DNA of 64,000 bases from Xanthomonas hortorum pv. cynarae (GTDB lineage: Bacteria > Pseudomonadota > Gammaproteobacteria > Xanthomonadales > Xanthomonadaceae): the NCBI RefSeq assembly GCF_002939985.1, contig NZ_MDFM01000003.1, forward strand, positions 1-64,000, given 5' to 3'. Below the pieces are notes generated by a model. The model was not told where the DNA came from. It did not search any database and was given only the letters and a program-made list of their open reading frames with translations. Within the stretch, counting starts at the first letter, position 1. Every line of letters begins with the position of its first letter. Below, piece after piece: positions 44,945 through 54,405 of the stretch. Position numbers and translations under genes: made by a program.

Positions 44945-46323
44945 CGTGCTGCCTCCTTGTCCGCTGCTGCAGCTGGCGCGGCGGCCGGCGTCACAACGGG
45001 CGCTGCGACCGGGGCAGCAGCAGGCTGGGCCGACTCGCCTGCCGGACCGACATGCCCGCCTTCCTGCTCGAAGATCCAGCGGCGCTTGGCCAGAATGTCG
45101 TCCACGCGTTTATCCAGTTCCTGCACGGCGGCCTCGTGCGATTGGCCGCCACGTACCACGCGCTCGGTCACCAGGCGCATTTCCTGCACGATGCGCTCCC
45201 ACTCCAGCACTTTGGGTGTGGCCTTGACCCGCTCCAGCTGGTCGCCGAAGGCATGCGCCAGTTCGTCGTTGGCCAGCGAGGGCAACTTCCAGGTGCTGCG
45301 ACGCGGCGGCAGGTCGCCGATGATGGCGTGGAAGCGCGCCTGCACCTGCGGCTGCGACAAGTATTCGATCAGCTTCCAGCTGGCGTCCTTGTGCTGGGAC
45401 GACTTGAAGATCACCAGGCTGGAGCCGCCGGCGATACCCGCGCCCAACCCGTTCGGACCCGGCAGCGGCGCGGTGCCCCACTTGCCTTCCATGCCCGGCG
45501 GCTGGCGCAGCTTGAACTCGCGCACGTTCCACGGGCCGGATAGATAGAACGCGTAGTAGCCGTTGAAGAATTCGTACCAGACATTGGAGACCTGGGTCTC
45601 GGAGACCTTTGGCGCCCAGCCTTTCTGATACATGTTGTCGTAGAAGCCCAGCGCCTTGCGGAAGCCTTCGCCACGGAAGTTGCCGTAGTTGTCGTGGTCG
45701 CGCAGCAGGCGGTCGTCCTGCTGCAGCGCGAACGACAGCTGCTGCTCGAATTCGTTGAGCGGCATCAGGATGGCGTAGCGGTCCGGGCCGACTTTGCGCT
45801 TGATCGCCGCCATCACCTGTTCCATCCCGGCCCAGGTCTTGGGCATTTCGCTGTAGCCGGCTTCGCGCAGCAGATCCTTGCGATAGAACAGCAGCCGGGT
45901 GTCCACATACCACGGCACCCCATACAAGGTGCCGTCGACCAGATTGGTGTCCCACACGCCCGGGAAGTAATCCTGCGGGTCGACGATCCTGGAGCGCGCC
46001 ACGTACGGCTGCATCGGTTCCAGCGTGTCGAGCAAGGCGAACTCCGGCAGCCAGGTGTTGCCGAGCTGGCACACGTCCGGCAAGCCATCCGCAGCGAAGG
46101 CGGTGAGCAGTTTTTCGTGCGCCGCCGTCATCGGAATGTTCTGCACATCCACCCGGATGTCCGGGTTCTGCTTCTCGAACTCGGTCACCAACTCGGCGAC
46201 CACCTCGGCCTCCTTGCCCATGGCCCAGAAGCGCACGGTGGTCTTGGCCGGGTCGGCGCGGTTGCATCCCGCCGCACCTGCACACAGGGCGGCAGCCAGT
46301 ATCAACAATTTCAAAAGGCGCAC
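44941..46323 (-). CDS. ABC sugar-binding lipoprotein
   Basis: This is a 460-residue family 1 solute-binding protein. Lipobox AAGC (signal MRLLKLLILAAALCAGAAGC) is followed by TTVRFWAMGKEAEVVAELVT, AFAADGLPDVCQLGNTWLPE, GVPWYVDTRLLFYRKDLLRE and WKLIEYLSQPQVQARFHAII. The C-terminus carries an Ala/Pro-rich tail. It starts with GTG at 46323, 3 bp after the hydrolase gene. Together with the two permeases it forms a CUT1-type oligosaccharide importer. Confidence 0.92.
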   Translation of the reverse strand: MRLLKLLILAAALCAGAAGCNRADPAKTTVRFWAMGKEAEVVAELVTEFEKQNPDIRVDVQNIPMTAAHEKLLTAFAADGLPDVCQLGNTWLPEFALLDTLEPMQPYVARSRIVDPQDYFPGVWDTNLVDGTLYGVPWYVDTRLLFYRKDLLREAGYSEMPKTWAGMEQVMAAIKRKVGPDRYAILMPLNEFEQQLSFALQQDDRLLRDHDNYGNFRGEGFRKALGFYDNMYQKGWAPKVSETQVSNVWYEFFNGYYAFYLSGPWNVREFKLRQPPGMEGKWGTAPLPGPNGLGAGIAGGSSLVIFKSSQHKDASWKLIEYLSQPQVQARFHAIIGDLPPRRSTWKLPSLANDELAHAFGDQLERVKATPKVLEWERIVQEMRLVTERVVRGGQSHEAAVQELDKRVDDILAKRRWIFEQEGGHVGPAGESAQPAAAPVAAPVVTPAAAPAAAADKEAAR

Positions 46324-46326
46324 GGA

Positions 46327-47964
46327 TTACTCGGGTTTGGGGCGTTGCGTGGAGTTTTGCCGCTGCGATGGGTCCTGCTGGGCCTGGGCGGCGGCGGCGC
46401 GCGACTCGGCCATGCCCAGCGAGCGTGCAGCGGCTGCCTGCTCGTCCTTCTTGGGCAACGGCTGCGGCTCGCCTTCGGGGGTGAGCCAACCACCGGTGAA
46501 GCCGGCCCGTTCCAGACCCGCGCGGATGTAAGGGTTCTTCTTCATCACCGTCCAGACGAATTCGTTCTGGTAGTTGGCGATCATCGCCAGGATCGGGCCC
46601 TGGTCGATGGCAATGTAGTCGCTGGCCACCCAGCCGCGGTCCGGCACCATGCGCCCGGTCTTGAGCGGGATGTCGTAGTTGAAGCTGGGGTTGAACGAAT
46701 CCAGAAAGCCGTAGCTGGAATACAGGAAGTCGCCGTAGCGCTTGTGCATTTCTTCGGCCGCCGGAATCACCACCTCGGGCGCGAACACGATCGAGGAGAT
46801 CGCCGCCGATGGCACGATGGTGCCGTCGTCGAAGTTCTCGCGCAGGCCGGCGCCGCGCGAGGAGTAATGGCGGAACTGACGCTGCTCGCCACGGTATTCC
46901 TGGCTGGTGTTCTGCGGGCCGTCGCCGGCGGTCAGGCCCCAGACGTTCTCGCCGTAGTCCTTCCACTTCATCGGATTGTCGATGGCGTAGTCGCGCTGCG
47001 CCAGCGTGGCGCGGCGGCTGTTGAGGAAGTAGTCGATGCCGCGCTCGCGCATGTACTGGTCCTGGATATCGCGGAAGTCGATCCAGACATGGCTGTATTG
47101 ATGACCGAACAGCGGGCCGAAGGACAGATATTCCTGACCCTGGTAGACGCCCCAGTCGTTGTTGTAGGTGCGGGTCCAGCTGGTCCACGCCTCAGCATCG
47201 ACGCCGTGGGTGGGCGAGCCGAGCGCGAGGATGTACAGCATCATCGCTTCGTTGTAGCCCATCCAGTCGTGGTCGATGAAGCCGCTCTCGGGGAACCAGC
47301 CCATCGAGATCAGCGGTGCACGCTGCTGCAGCCAGCGCCAGTCCACACGCTTGTACAGCGTGTCGGCGATCTGGCGGATTTCTTTTTCGCGCGGGTCCTC
47401 GCCGTCGTAATACGACTGGGTGAACAACACGCCCATCATCAGCAGCGCGGTGTCCACGCTCGACAGCTCGACCCAGCTGTCGTACCGGTTGCCCTGCTGC
47501 ATGTCCAGAAAGTGGTAGTAGAAGCCCTTGTAACCGGCCCTACCGGTCCGCTGCGGCCCCATTGGCGCATCGCGGAAGAATTTCAGTGTGGTCAAGGTGC
47601 GGTCGATCGCCTGATTGCGGCTGATCCACCCATTCTCGATCCCGATCGGATACGCGGTCAGCGCAAACCCGACCGACGCGATACTGGCGAACGGGCGCGA
47701 CGGAAACCGATCCGGTGCCAGTCCGTTGAGTTCGTTGGTGGTGTCCCAGAAAAACTGGAAGGTGCGACGCTCGATGTCCGAGAACAGCGGCGGCAACGGC
47801 GGTTTGACCGGTTTGGGTGGCAGCTGCGCTTCCACCAGAATGACTTTCACCGGTGCCTTCTTTTCGGCCACCTTGGGTTCCTCGGCCTGTTTGCAGGACG
47901 CCAGCACCAGCGCGCCCAGTAATAGTGGAATCGTCAACCAATACGAAGTGTTGCCCCTGTTCAT
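46327..47964 (-). CDS. Lipoprotein glycoamylase-family hydrolase (GH144-like)
   Basis: This 545-residue protein has a lipobox (LVLASC at about 20-25), a Pro/Lys-rich linker (PPKPVKPPLPPLF), then the PF10091 glycoamylase-type (alpha/alpha)6 domain: RRTFQFFWDTTNELNGLAPD, DRFPSRPFASIASVGFALTA, SVDTALLMMGVLF, YNEAMMLYILALGSPTHGVD and YGFLDSFNPSFNYD. This fold includes GH144 endo-beta-1,2-glucanases, so beta-1,2-glucan is a reasonable guess, not shown here. It is first of the operon. ATG at 47964 is set by the lipoprotein signal. A LacI-type operator lies 15 bp upstream. Confidence 0.85.
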   Translation of the reverse strand: MNRGNTSYWLTIPLLLGALVLASCKQAEEPKVAEKKAPVKVILVEAQLPPKPVKPPLPPLFSDIERRTFQFFWDTTNELNGLAPDRFPSRPFASIASVGFALTAYPIGIENGWISRNQAIDRTLTTLKFFRDAPMGPQRTGRAGYKGFYYHFLDMQQGNRYDSWVELSSVDTALLMMGVLFTQSYYDGEDPREKEIRQIADTLYKRVDWRWLQQRAPLISMGWFPESGFIDHDWMGYNEAMMLYILALGSPTHGVDAEAWTSWTRTYNNDWGVYQGQEYLSFGPLFGHQYSHVWIDFRDIQDQYMRERGIDYFLNSRRATLAQRDYAIDNPMKWKDYGENVWGLTAGDGPQNTSQEYRGEQRQFRHYSSRGAGLRENFDDGTIVPSAAISSIVFAPEVVIPAAEEMHKRYGDFLYSSYGFLDSFNPSFNYDIPLKTGRMVPDRGWVASDYIAIDQGPILAMIANYQNEFVWTVMKKNPYIRAGLERAGFTGGWLTPEGEPQPLPKKDEQAAAARSLGMAESRAAAAQAQQDPSQRQNSTQRPKPE

Positions 47965-47978
47965 CCGCCCCCCACTCG

Positions 47979-47992
47979 TGTAATCGATTACA
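47979..47992. promoter_or_regulatory. LacI-type operator before the glycan operon
   Basis: TGTAATCGATTACA is a perfect 14-bp palindrome with central CG, fitting TGTAANCGNTTACA. It lies 15 bp upstream of the lipoprotein hydrolase start, in the 100-bp gap after the receptor gene. It is related to the two sites at 52272 and 52318. Confidence 0.8.
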
Positions 47993-48064
47993 TCTCGCAC
48001 GCCAACCTACCCTATCCAGGCGCCGAGTTCGACCGCCCTGACATTGCCAGGGCGGTCGAGCACC

Positions 48065-51046
48065 TCACCAGTTCAGGCCAAAGGCCAGACGGAAGGTACG
48101 CATCGGCGACGCCAGCACACCGGTCGGGGTGCCGTAAGCCGTGTTCAAGTCTCCAAGTGTCCCGGTTTCGCCGTTGAAGTTGGCGTAGTTCACCCAATTG
48201 AACACGTTGAGGATATCCGCACGCACGTTGAATTTGACACCACCACCGGTATCCCATTCTTTATTGGCCGCGATGCTGAACTCCTTGTAGCCCAGCGTGC
48301 CGTCCGGCTTGAACTGGACGATGTAGCACTGGTCGTTACCGGCTACGCAGTTCTGGCCATAGCGCGCGGTCTGGCTGGCCAGCGACAGCTTGCCGGACAG
48401 CTTGATTTCGTACGGCAGCTCGTAGATGCCGGTGACCACCAGACGGTTCTTGGCGATACCGCCGGCCTCACGCCAGCCGTAGTCTTCGACGCGTTCGCGA
48501 TCCAGTGCGTAATGCTCGCCGAACTGGCGGTTTTCCTTGGCATCGGAAAAGGTGTAGGCCACGGTCAGGCCCCAGCCGGATTCCTCGTCATAGGGCTTTT
48601 CGACCTGCAAGGCGAGCTGGTTGTTGCGGGTTTCCACCCCATTGGTGCCCAGCACGATGGCGCTGTAGCCATCGGGACCATCGTTCGGCGAGCCGGAGGT
48701 AGTGCCCGGCTGGAAGAACGAGCCGTCCGGCAGACGGTTGCCGCGCACGAACGCGAAGCCGTCATGACTTTCGATACGGCTCAAGGTCACATCGGTGTAC
48801 CAGTCCTGGCCCCACAGCGGCACCATGTTGCGCATGCCGATGCTGTACTGGTCCGAGTACGGGGTCTTGATGTTGTTGTCGATCAGATAGACCTCGCGAC
48901 CGCCGCCACCGCCGGCATTGGTCGCCGCCAGCGCATCCAGGCCTTCCTGGGTGTTGAAGGATGGATTCCATGCGGTGCACGGGTCACCCAGACACGCCTG
49001 GTTGTTGGCGCTGGTGAAGTAGTAGCTATACGAATTGAAGGAGTTGTTGAGCTGTTCCAACGCCAGGTAATCGAAGATGTTGCGATCGTACGCACGGCCG
49101 GCACCGCCGTAGATCACATGCGCCTGATCGCCGAACAGATCGTACGAGGCACCCAGGCGTGGCTGCCAGGCATTCTTGAACGCCTTGCGGTTGTTGCCGG
49201 TGCTGATGAAGTCGTTGATGTTGTAGTTGGCGTTTTGCAGGTTGGGCCAGTTCTGCAGCGCACCGGCAACGCCGGACGGGGTGACGAAGTCCAGGAATGC
49301 CGGGGTTTCTTCGTAGTCGTAGCGCACGCCCAGGTTCAAGGTCCAGTGCTCGTTGACCTCCCAGTCGTCCTGCAGATAAATGCCGTATTGCTTGTTCTTG
49401 GACACCACCGAACCGCCACCTTCCACCAGCGGTGCACCGAAGCGCACCCGGTACGGCGTTTCGACGTCGGTGAGGATGTTGTAGTAGTACTGCGGATTGG
49501 CCGGGTTGAACTGGGTGGAATCCAGATCGATGCTCTTGAACTTCACGCCCATCTTGACGGTGTGCGCGCCATGCCATTCCAGGCTGTTCAAGGTCAGGTC
49601 GTCCTGGAAGGTCCAGCCCTTCTGACCCTTGCGCTGGAAGCTGCTGCCGGCACCTGCCGAGAGCACTTCGTCTTCGATGCCGCGCACCGGGGCATAACTC
49701 AGGATGTAACCGTTGCCGTTGTTGATCGGCGCCTGGTTCCAGAACGCGCTCTCGTAGCTGAGGTTGGCTTCGTTGAGGAAGTTGGCACCGCTGTACTGCC
49801 AGCGCAGATTGGCGCGCTTTTCTTCCTGGCCGTTGATGCTGCCGTGCCCGTAGGTCGAGGTACCGCCGACGTCGTTGAGCTCGTCTTCCTTGCGGTACTT
49901 GCCGCTCAGTTCGAACAGGTTGTTCTCGCCGATGGTCCAGTCGATCTTGGCGAAATACAGGTCTTCCTTGAACGGCGTGCTGGACGTGACCACCAGCGGC
50001 TGCAGCTGCGTGGGCAGCTGATCGACGCGGTCGGAATAGATCGAACCGGGGATCACCACATTCGGGGTGGTGTATTCCTTGGCTTCATAGGCGATGAAGA
50101 AGTGCGCCTTGTCCTTGAGGATCGGGCCGCTGAATGTGGCGCCGTACTGGGTCTCTTCGAAGTCGTCGCGCACGCCGGCGCGCTTTTCCAGCGGGCTCTC
50201 TTCGCGCCAGCCGTCGTTGCTGGTGTCCCAGAAGAAGCTGCCGTGGAAATCGTTGGTACCGGACTTGGACGAGGCCACGATGGCCGCGCCGCTGACCTGG
50301 TCGAACTCGGCCTTGTAGTTCGAAGTGATGACCTTGTACTCACCGATCGCCGACTGCGGGAACGGATTGCCGCGGCTGGAATCCTGGCCACTGACGCCGC
50401 CGGTCAGCACGTAGTTCTTCTGGCTCACGCCGTCGATGTAGACGTTGGTGCCTTCGGCCGAGGTGGCGCCCGAACGGACCTTGGTGGTGCCGTTGGCATC
50501 GCGGGTGAACTGCACGTTCGGCACGGTGTCGGCCAGTTCCAGGAAGTTGCGCGTGGCACGCGGCAGGTTCTGGATCTGCACGTTGGAAATATAGGTGGCG
50601 TTCTCGGAGGTGCGGGTTTCCACCAAGACCGGCGGCGCCTTCACCTGCACCGCATCCAGCGTGGTGGCGTTACCACCGTCGGCCGTGGAAGGTTCGCCGC
50701 CGACGCCCAGGTTCAACGTGGCGGTCTGGCCGACCTGCACGGTGACGTTCTGCGAGGTGGTCTGGCCGTTGGCGGTGACGTCCAGGCGGTACGAACCCGG
50801 CGGCAGGCCGCCGAGCGAATAGCCGCCATTGCTGACCTGTACGGTGCGAGTCAGGCCGGTGGCGAGGTTGGTGGCGGTGACCTGGGCCTGGGTGGCAGGT
50901 GCGGAGTCGACGGTGACCTGGCCGCGGATGGTCGCGGCAGCACTCTGCGCAAAGGCCGGTGCGGCGCCCAGCAGCAGGCAACTGGCCAGGGCGCAGCTGA
51001 GCAGCTTGCGCGCCGGACTGGCGGAATGGGGGTTGTGGTGGTGCAT
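48065..51046 (-). CDS. Oar-like TonB-dependent receptor
   Basis: This 993-residue outer-membrane receptor has a signal peptide (KLLSCALASCLLLGAAPAFA), a carboxypeptidase-regulatory-like domain (about 37-115: ATIRGQVTVDSAPATQAQVT, GSYRLDVTANGQTT), a plug domain (about 120-260; FLELADTVPNVQFTRDANGT, TNVYIDGVSQKNYVL) and a 22-strand barrel ending FRLAFGLNW. ATG at 51046 has GGAGG 5 nt upstream. It lies 159 bp downstream of the LacI gene in the same direction and upstream of the hydrolase/importer operon, so it probably imports the glycan across the outer membrane. Confidence 0.93.
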   Translation of the reverse strand: MHHHNPHSASPARKLLSCALASCLLLGAAPAFAQSAAATIRGQVTVDSAPATQAQVTATNLATGLTRTVQVSNGGYSLGGLPPGSYRLDVTANGQTTSQNVTVQVGQTATLNLGVGGEPSTADGGNATTLDAVQVKAPPVLVETRTSENATYISNVQIQNLPRATRNFLELADTVPNVQFTRDANGTTKVRSGATSAEGTNVYIDGVSQKNYVLTGGVSGQDSSRGNPFPQSAIGEYKVITSNYKAEFDQVSGAAIVASSKSGTNDFHGSFFWDTSNDGWREESPLEKRAGVRDDFEETQYGATFSGPILKDKAHFFIAYEAKEYTTPNVVIPGSIYSDRVDQLPTQLQPLVVTSSTPFKEDLYFAKIDWTIGENNLFELSGKYRKEDELNDVGGTSTYGHGSINGQEEKRANLRWQYSGANFLNEANLSYESAFWNQAPINNGNGYILSYAPVRGIEDEVLSAGAGSSFQRKGQKGWTFQDDLTLNSLEWHGAHTVKMGVKFKSIDLDSTQFNPANPQYYYNILTDVETPYRVRFGAPLVEGGGSVVSKNKQYGIYLQDDWEVNEHWTLNLGVRYDYEETPAFLDFVTPSGVAGALQNWPNLQNANYNINDFISTGNNRKAFKNAWQPRLGASYDLFGDQAHVIYGGAGRAYDRNIFDYLALEQLNNSFNSYSYYFTSANNQACLGDPCTAWNPSFNTQEGLDALAATNAGGGGGREVYLIDNNIKTPYSDQYSIGMRNMVPLWGQDWYTDVTLSRIESHDGFAFVRGNRLPDGSFFQPGTTSGSPNDGPDGYSAIVLGTNGVETRNNQLALQVEKPYDEESGWGLTVAYTFSDAKENRQFGEHYALDRERVEDYGWREAGGIAKNRLVVTGIYELPYEIKLSGKLSLASQTARYGQNCVAGNDQCYIVQFKPDGTLGYKEFSIAANKEWDTGGGVKFNVRADILNVFNWVNYANFNGETGTLGDLNTAYGTPTGVLASPMRTFRLAFGLNW

Positions 51047-51205
51047 TGGTCCCTCCAGGGATCGGTACAGAGTGTTGTTGTGGCGTTGCGGTCTTGCAGG
51101 AACGACCGCTGCGGGGGCAGCGGGAGCGGACAGAACGTCCGCGAAGAGGTCAGTGGCCAGACAACCAGACAAGGTCAGGGCCGAATGGATCAGCAGCGAA
51201 TGGAG

Positions 51206-52228
51206 TCAGAGGCCGGGCTCGCCGGCACCGCAGGAGGCGCGGATCACCAGCTCTGGCGTCAGCAACTGGCGGATGCCGTCGTCGTCGCCGGTCTGGTCGA
51301 CCAGCCGCATCAGCCGGGTCATCGCCTGCCCGCCCAGGTGCGCGATGCTGACCCGCATCGTGGTCAGTGCCGGATGGACGAAACGGGCCAGCGGAATATC
51401 GTCGAAGCCCGCCAGGGCCACATCGCCGGGCACCGAGACATCGGCCTGCGCGAATGCGTACAGGCACCCCAGCGCGGTCATGTCGTTGGCGGCGAACACC
51501 GCATCCGGCAACGTGCCGTCGGCCAGCATCGCCAACCCGGCGCGGTGACCGGAGGCCTCGTCGAAGTCGCCCGGATATTCCAGACCCTGTGCTTGATCGC
51601 CATGCGCGGCGATCGCATCGCGGAACCCGCGCAGGCGTTCGCGCGCATCGAAATTAAGCGCCGGACCGCCGATGAAGGCGATGCGCCGATGGCCGGCGCG
51701 CAGTAGATGCTCGGTCATCGCCATGGCGCCGGCATGGTCGTCGATGCTCAGTACCGGATAATCGGCACCGGGCAGATGCGCATTGATCAACACCGTCGGC
51801 AGCGCCTGCGGCAGGTTGTCGGTGAGAAAACCCGGCTGCTCGGCGTAGGGAGACAGCACCAGCAAGCCGTCCACGCGTCCGCGCATGGACTGCAACGCCC
51901 TGCCCTGCGCTTCCGGGTCGCCGTGATAGCTGGACACCAGCAAATGCTGGCCGGCGGCGCGCGCCGCACCATCGATGCCGCGGATCAGTTCGGAAAAGAA
52001 TTCGCCGTACAGATCCGGCAGCACCACGCCCAAGGTCTGTGTGCGTCGGCTGCTGAGGCTGCGCGCCGCCGCATGCGGGCTGTAGCGCAACCGCGCGGCG
52101 ACTTCCTGCACCAACTGGCGCACCGGCCCGGCGACGTTATCGTGCCCATTGAGCGCACGCGACACCGTTGCGACGGAGACCTGTGCTTCCCGAGCGACAT
52201 CTTTGATGGTGACCGCACCATTGGCCAT
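51206..52228 (-). CDS. LacI-family transcriptional regulator
   Basis: This 340-residue repressor has an N-terminal HTH VTIKDVAREAQVSVATVSRA LNGHDNV (about 5-31) with hinge helix LRYSPHAAARSLSSR, then a periplasmic-binding-like sugar sensor domain (VVLPDLYGEFFSELIRGIDG, AVFAANDMTALGCLYAFAQA, GFDDIPLARFVHPALTTMRV). It heads the locus, and two operator-like palindromes at 52272 and 52318 suggest autoregulation and control of the receptor. The inducer is unknown. Confidence 0.93.
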   Translation of the reverse strand: MANGAVTIKDVAREAQVSVATVSRALNGHDNVAGPVRQLVQEVAARLRYSPHAAARSLSSRRTQTLGVVLPDLYGEFFSELIRGIDGAARAAGQHLLVSSYHGDPEAQGRALQSMRGRVDGLLVLSPYAEQPGFLTDNLPQALPTVLINAHLPGADYPVLSIDDHAGAMAMTEHLLRAGHRRIAFIGGPALNFDARERLRGFRDAIAAHGDQAQGLEYPGDFDEASGHRAGLAMLADGTLPDAVFAANDMTALGCLYAFAQADVSVPGDVALAGFDDIPLARFVHPALTTMRVSIAHLGGQAMTRLMRLVDQTGDDDGIRQLLTPELVIRASCGAGEPGL

Positions 52229-52271
52229 TCGTGTCGCCCTCCGCGACCGAGTTCCCGAAACTGGCGCGGAC

Positions 52272-52285
52272 TGTAAGCGTTTTCA
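52272..52285. promoter_or_regulatory. LacI-type operator upstream of the regulator, site 1
   Basis: TGTAAGCGTTTTCA fits TGTAANCGNTTNCA. It stands 44 bp before the regulator's start codon. Confidence 0.75.
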
Positions 52286-52317
52286 TATGAGGGCGTAAAC
52301 CCCCATCTTCACATCAA

Positions 52318-52331
52318 TGAAAACGCTTACA
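52318..52331. promoter_or_regulatory. LacI-type operator upstream of the regulator, site 2
   Basis: TGAAAACGCTTACA is the exact inverse of site 1, centre to centre 46 bp away. Paired operators permit looping by a tetramer. The rest of 52229-52471 holds no gene. Confidence 0.75.
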
Positions 52332-52471
52332 GATCAAATAGCTGCAGGTGATGAATAGGTGAAAGATTGTGCTGCGTCGCAACAATCCCGCCCTGTCGTG
52401 TCCACCAGCGAAGCACAACGTGGATCACGGTTGGGGTAGTTTGTTCCGCCATGTCAGGGGACAGTCGACCC

Positions 52472-52539
52472 CGTAGGAGCGCACCTGGGCGCGACGGGCC
52501 TCACCGATAACCCCTGTCGCGCCCAGGTGCGCTCCTACG
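52472..52539. repeat. GTAGGAGCG inverted repeat (xanthomonad REP-like), copy 2
   Basis: CGTAGGAGCGCACCTGGGCG is mirrored by CGCCCAGGTGCGCTCCTACG, with a 28-nt loop. It resembles copy 1 at 38993. It lies 14 bp past the end of bolA, downstream of it. Confidence 0.75.
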
Positions 52540-52552
52540 AAGGCTGACCTGG

Positions 52553-52822
52553 TTACCCCGCCTCGCCCGGCGCAAACGCCTCGATCGACAAGGCATGGAT
52601 ATCGGTCTGCATCATCTCGCCGACTGCGGCGTACACCGCCCGGTGGCGCGCCAGCGGCGCCTTTCCAACGAACGCGGCACTGACCACGCGCACATTGAAA
52701 TGCCCGCGCCCATCGCGCGCACCGGCATGCCCGGCGTGGCGATGGCTGTCGTCCACCACCTCCAGCTCGCTCGGCGCCAGGGCCGTCTGCAACGCGGTGC
52801 GGATCCGCTCGACCCGGCTCAT
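52553..52822 (-). CDS. bolA: BolA-family protein
   Basis: This 89-residue protein has [20 protein letters not shown], then [20 protein letters not shown] and [21 protein letters not shown], the BolA fold with conserved His that co-binds Fe-S clusters with monothiol glutaredoxins. It starts by overlapping the yciI stop (ATGA), so the two are co-translated. BolA homologues influence Fe-S trafficking and stress morphology. Confidence 0.93.
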   Translation of the reverse strand: MSRVERIRTALQTALAPSELEVVDDSHRHAGHAGARDGRGHFNVRVVSAAFVGKAPLARHRAVYAAVGEMMQTDIHALSIEAFAPGEAG

Positions 52823-53118
52823 GGCAGCACCCGCCGGAACGGGCGGACCTCGGTGCGCACATAGACGCCCGCCGCTACATACGGATCGGCATCGGCCCAG
52901 ACGCGCGCCTGTTCCAGCGATTCGAATTCGGCAATGACCACGCTGCCGCTGAAACCGGCCGGGCCCGGATCCTCGGCATCGATGGCCGGGCATGGGCCCG
53001 CCACCAGCAAGCGGCCGGACGCCGCAAGCGCCTGCAAACGTGCCAGATGCGCCGGTCGCGCCTGCTGCCGCGCCGCCAGCGCCTCGGCCTGGTCATACCC
53101 TTCGATTACGTACCACAC
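52819..53118 (-). CDS. YciI-family protein
   Basis: This 99-residue ferredoxin-like protein starts with [83 protein letters not shown]. It carries the family's R-x-x-H-L and D-P-Y signatures. The biochemical role is unclear. The GTG at 53118 gives the usual (M)WYVI start. It overlaps bolA. Confidence 0.92.
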   Translation of the reverse strand: MWYVIEGYDQAEALAARQQARPAHLARLQALAASGRLLVAGPCPAIDAEDPGPAGFSGSVVIAEFESLEQARVWADADPYVAAGVYVRTEVRPFRRVLP

Positions 53119-53486
53119 ACGCCACCTCGCCAAAGACTTGAAGATCACTGCCGGAGATTCTAGCCGTGTCAGCGCTGGACACCGCCCCCGCGCACGCATT
53201 ACCCTTGGCACCACTGCACACGCAACCGGACACAGCGGCCCGTCGGCCCAGGCCCCACGCCTCACTCGACGACCGGTTCGCTGCCTACCACCGGCCCGTG
53301 TAGACGACCTCCTCGCTGTTCCGTCGCCGCATGCCACGTGGCGCCTGTTTTCATGTGGATTGGCGTATGTGGATTTGTGGGATCGTGCCGGCACAGGTGC
53401 GACATTAGATTGCAATTACTCAAGGCAAAGCCCTGCAGGCGCGGCTCAGACCGCGGCCAGCGACCGTAACACCCGATGTCGACCTG
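53119..53486. other. Gene-free interval between yciI and scpA
   Basis: Divergent promoters for yciI/bolA and scpAB-rluB are expected here. I see no convincing ORF, hairpin or repeat. Confidence 0.4.
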
Positions 53487-54392
53487 ATGAATTCCGAACT
53501 CGCGCACGACGCGAATCCGCCAGCCACAAGCGCGCCGCCACAGCAGCAGGAAATGCCGCTGGCGGTGGTGCATGGGCAACCGGTGTTGCAGATCCCGCAG
53601 GATCTGTATATTCCGCCGGACGCGCTGGAAGTCATCCTGGATGCCTTCGAAGGTCCGCTGGATCTGCTGCTGTATCTGATCCGCCGCCAGAATCTGGACA
53701 TTCTGGATATCCCCGTCGCCGAGATCACCCGGCAGTACGTGGACTACATCAATGTGATGCAGGAGCTGCGCTTCGAACTGGCGGCCGAGTATCTGGTGAT
53801 GGCCGCGATCCTGGCCGAGATCAAATCGCGCATGCTGTTACCGCGCCCGCCCAGCCAGGAAGGCGAAGAGAATGATCCGCGTGCCGAGTTGGTACGCCGG
53901 TTGCAGGAATACGAACGCTTCAAACAGGCCGCCGAAGATCTGGACACCCTGCCCCGCATGGGCCGCGACAGTGCGCCGGTACAGGCGCATCTGCCCGAGC
54001 GCGCAGCGGTCAAGCTGCCGCCGCCGGTGGAACTGAAAGAAATGCTGATGGCGCTGTACGACGTGCTCAAGCGCGCCGAGCTGTTCACCGGCCATGCGAT
54101 CAAGCGCGAGGCGCTGAGTGTGCGCCAGCGCATGGGCGATGTGCTGAGCCGTCTGGACGATGGCAAGTTTTACCGTTTCGAATCGCTGTTCACTGCCGAA
54201 GAAGGCAAGCTCGGCGTGCTGGTCACCTTCCTGGCGCTGCTCGAATTGGCCAAGGAGCAGTTGCTGGACATCGTGCAGGAAGCGCCGCTGGCGCCGATCT
54301 ACGTGAAGTCGTTGGCGTTGGGCAATACCAATGCGCCGTTGCAATTCTCCAGCGAATTCGACGACAGCGATGCCGCCAACGAACCTATCTGA
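53487..54392 (+). CDS. scpA: Segregation and condensation protein A
   Basis: This 301-residue kleisin of the SMC-ScpAB complex has a core AFEGPLDLLLYLIRRQNLDI, then VAEITRQYVDYINVMQELRF, AEIKSRMLLPRP, and a C-terminal winged helix (GVLVTFLALLELAKEQLLDI). The N-terminal ~45 residues are an added Pro/Gln-rich leader. It is first of the scpA-scpB-rluB unit; scpB starts 13 bp later. Confidence 0.96.
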   Translation: MNSELAHDANPPATSAPPQQQEMPLAVVHGQPVLQIPQDLYIPPDALEVILDAFEGPLDLLLYLIRRQNLDILDIPVAEITRQYVDYINVMQELRFELAAEYLVMAAILAEIKSRMLLPRPPSQEGEENDPRAELVRRLQEYERFKQAAEDLDTLPRMGRDSAPVQAHLPERAAVKLPPPVELKEMLMALYDVLKRAELFTGHAIKREALSVRQRMGDVLSRLDDGKFYRFESLFTAEEGKLGVLVTFLALLELAKEQLLDIVQEAPLAPIYVKSLALGNTNAPLQFSSEFDDSDAANEPI

Positions 54393-54405
54393 AGCCGATC
54401 ACCGA

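Noticed and set aside
48044..51706. 1,220-codon open frame on the plus strand
   Set aside because: It is antisense to the TonB-dependent receptor and LacI genes; a shadow caused by high GC and codon bias, with low-complexity His/Gln/Arg composition.
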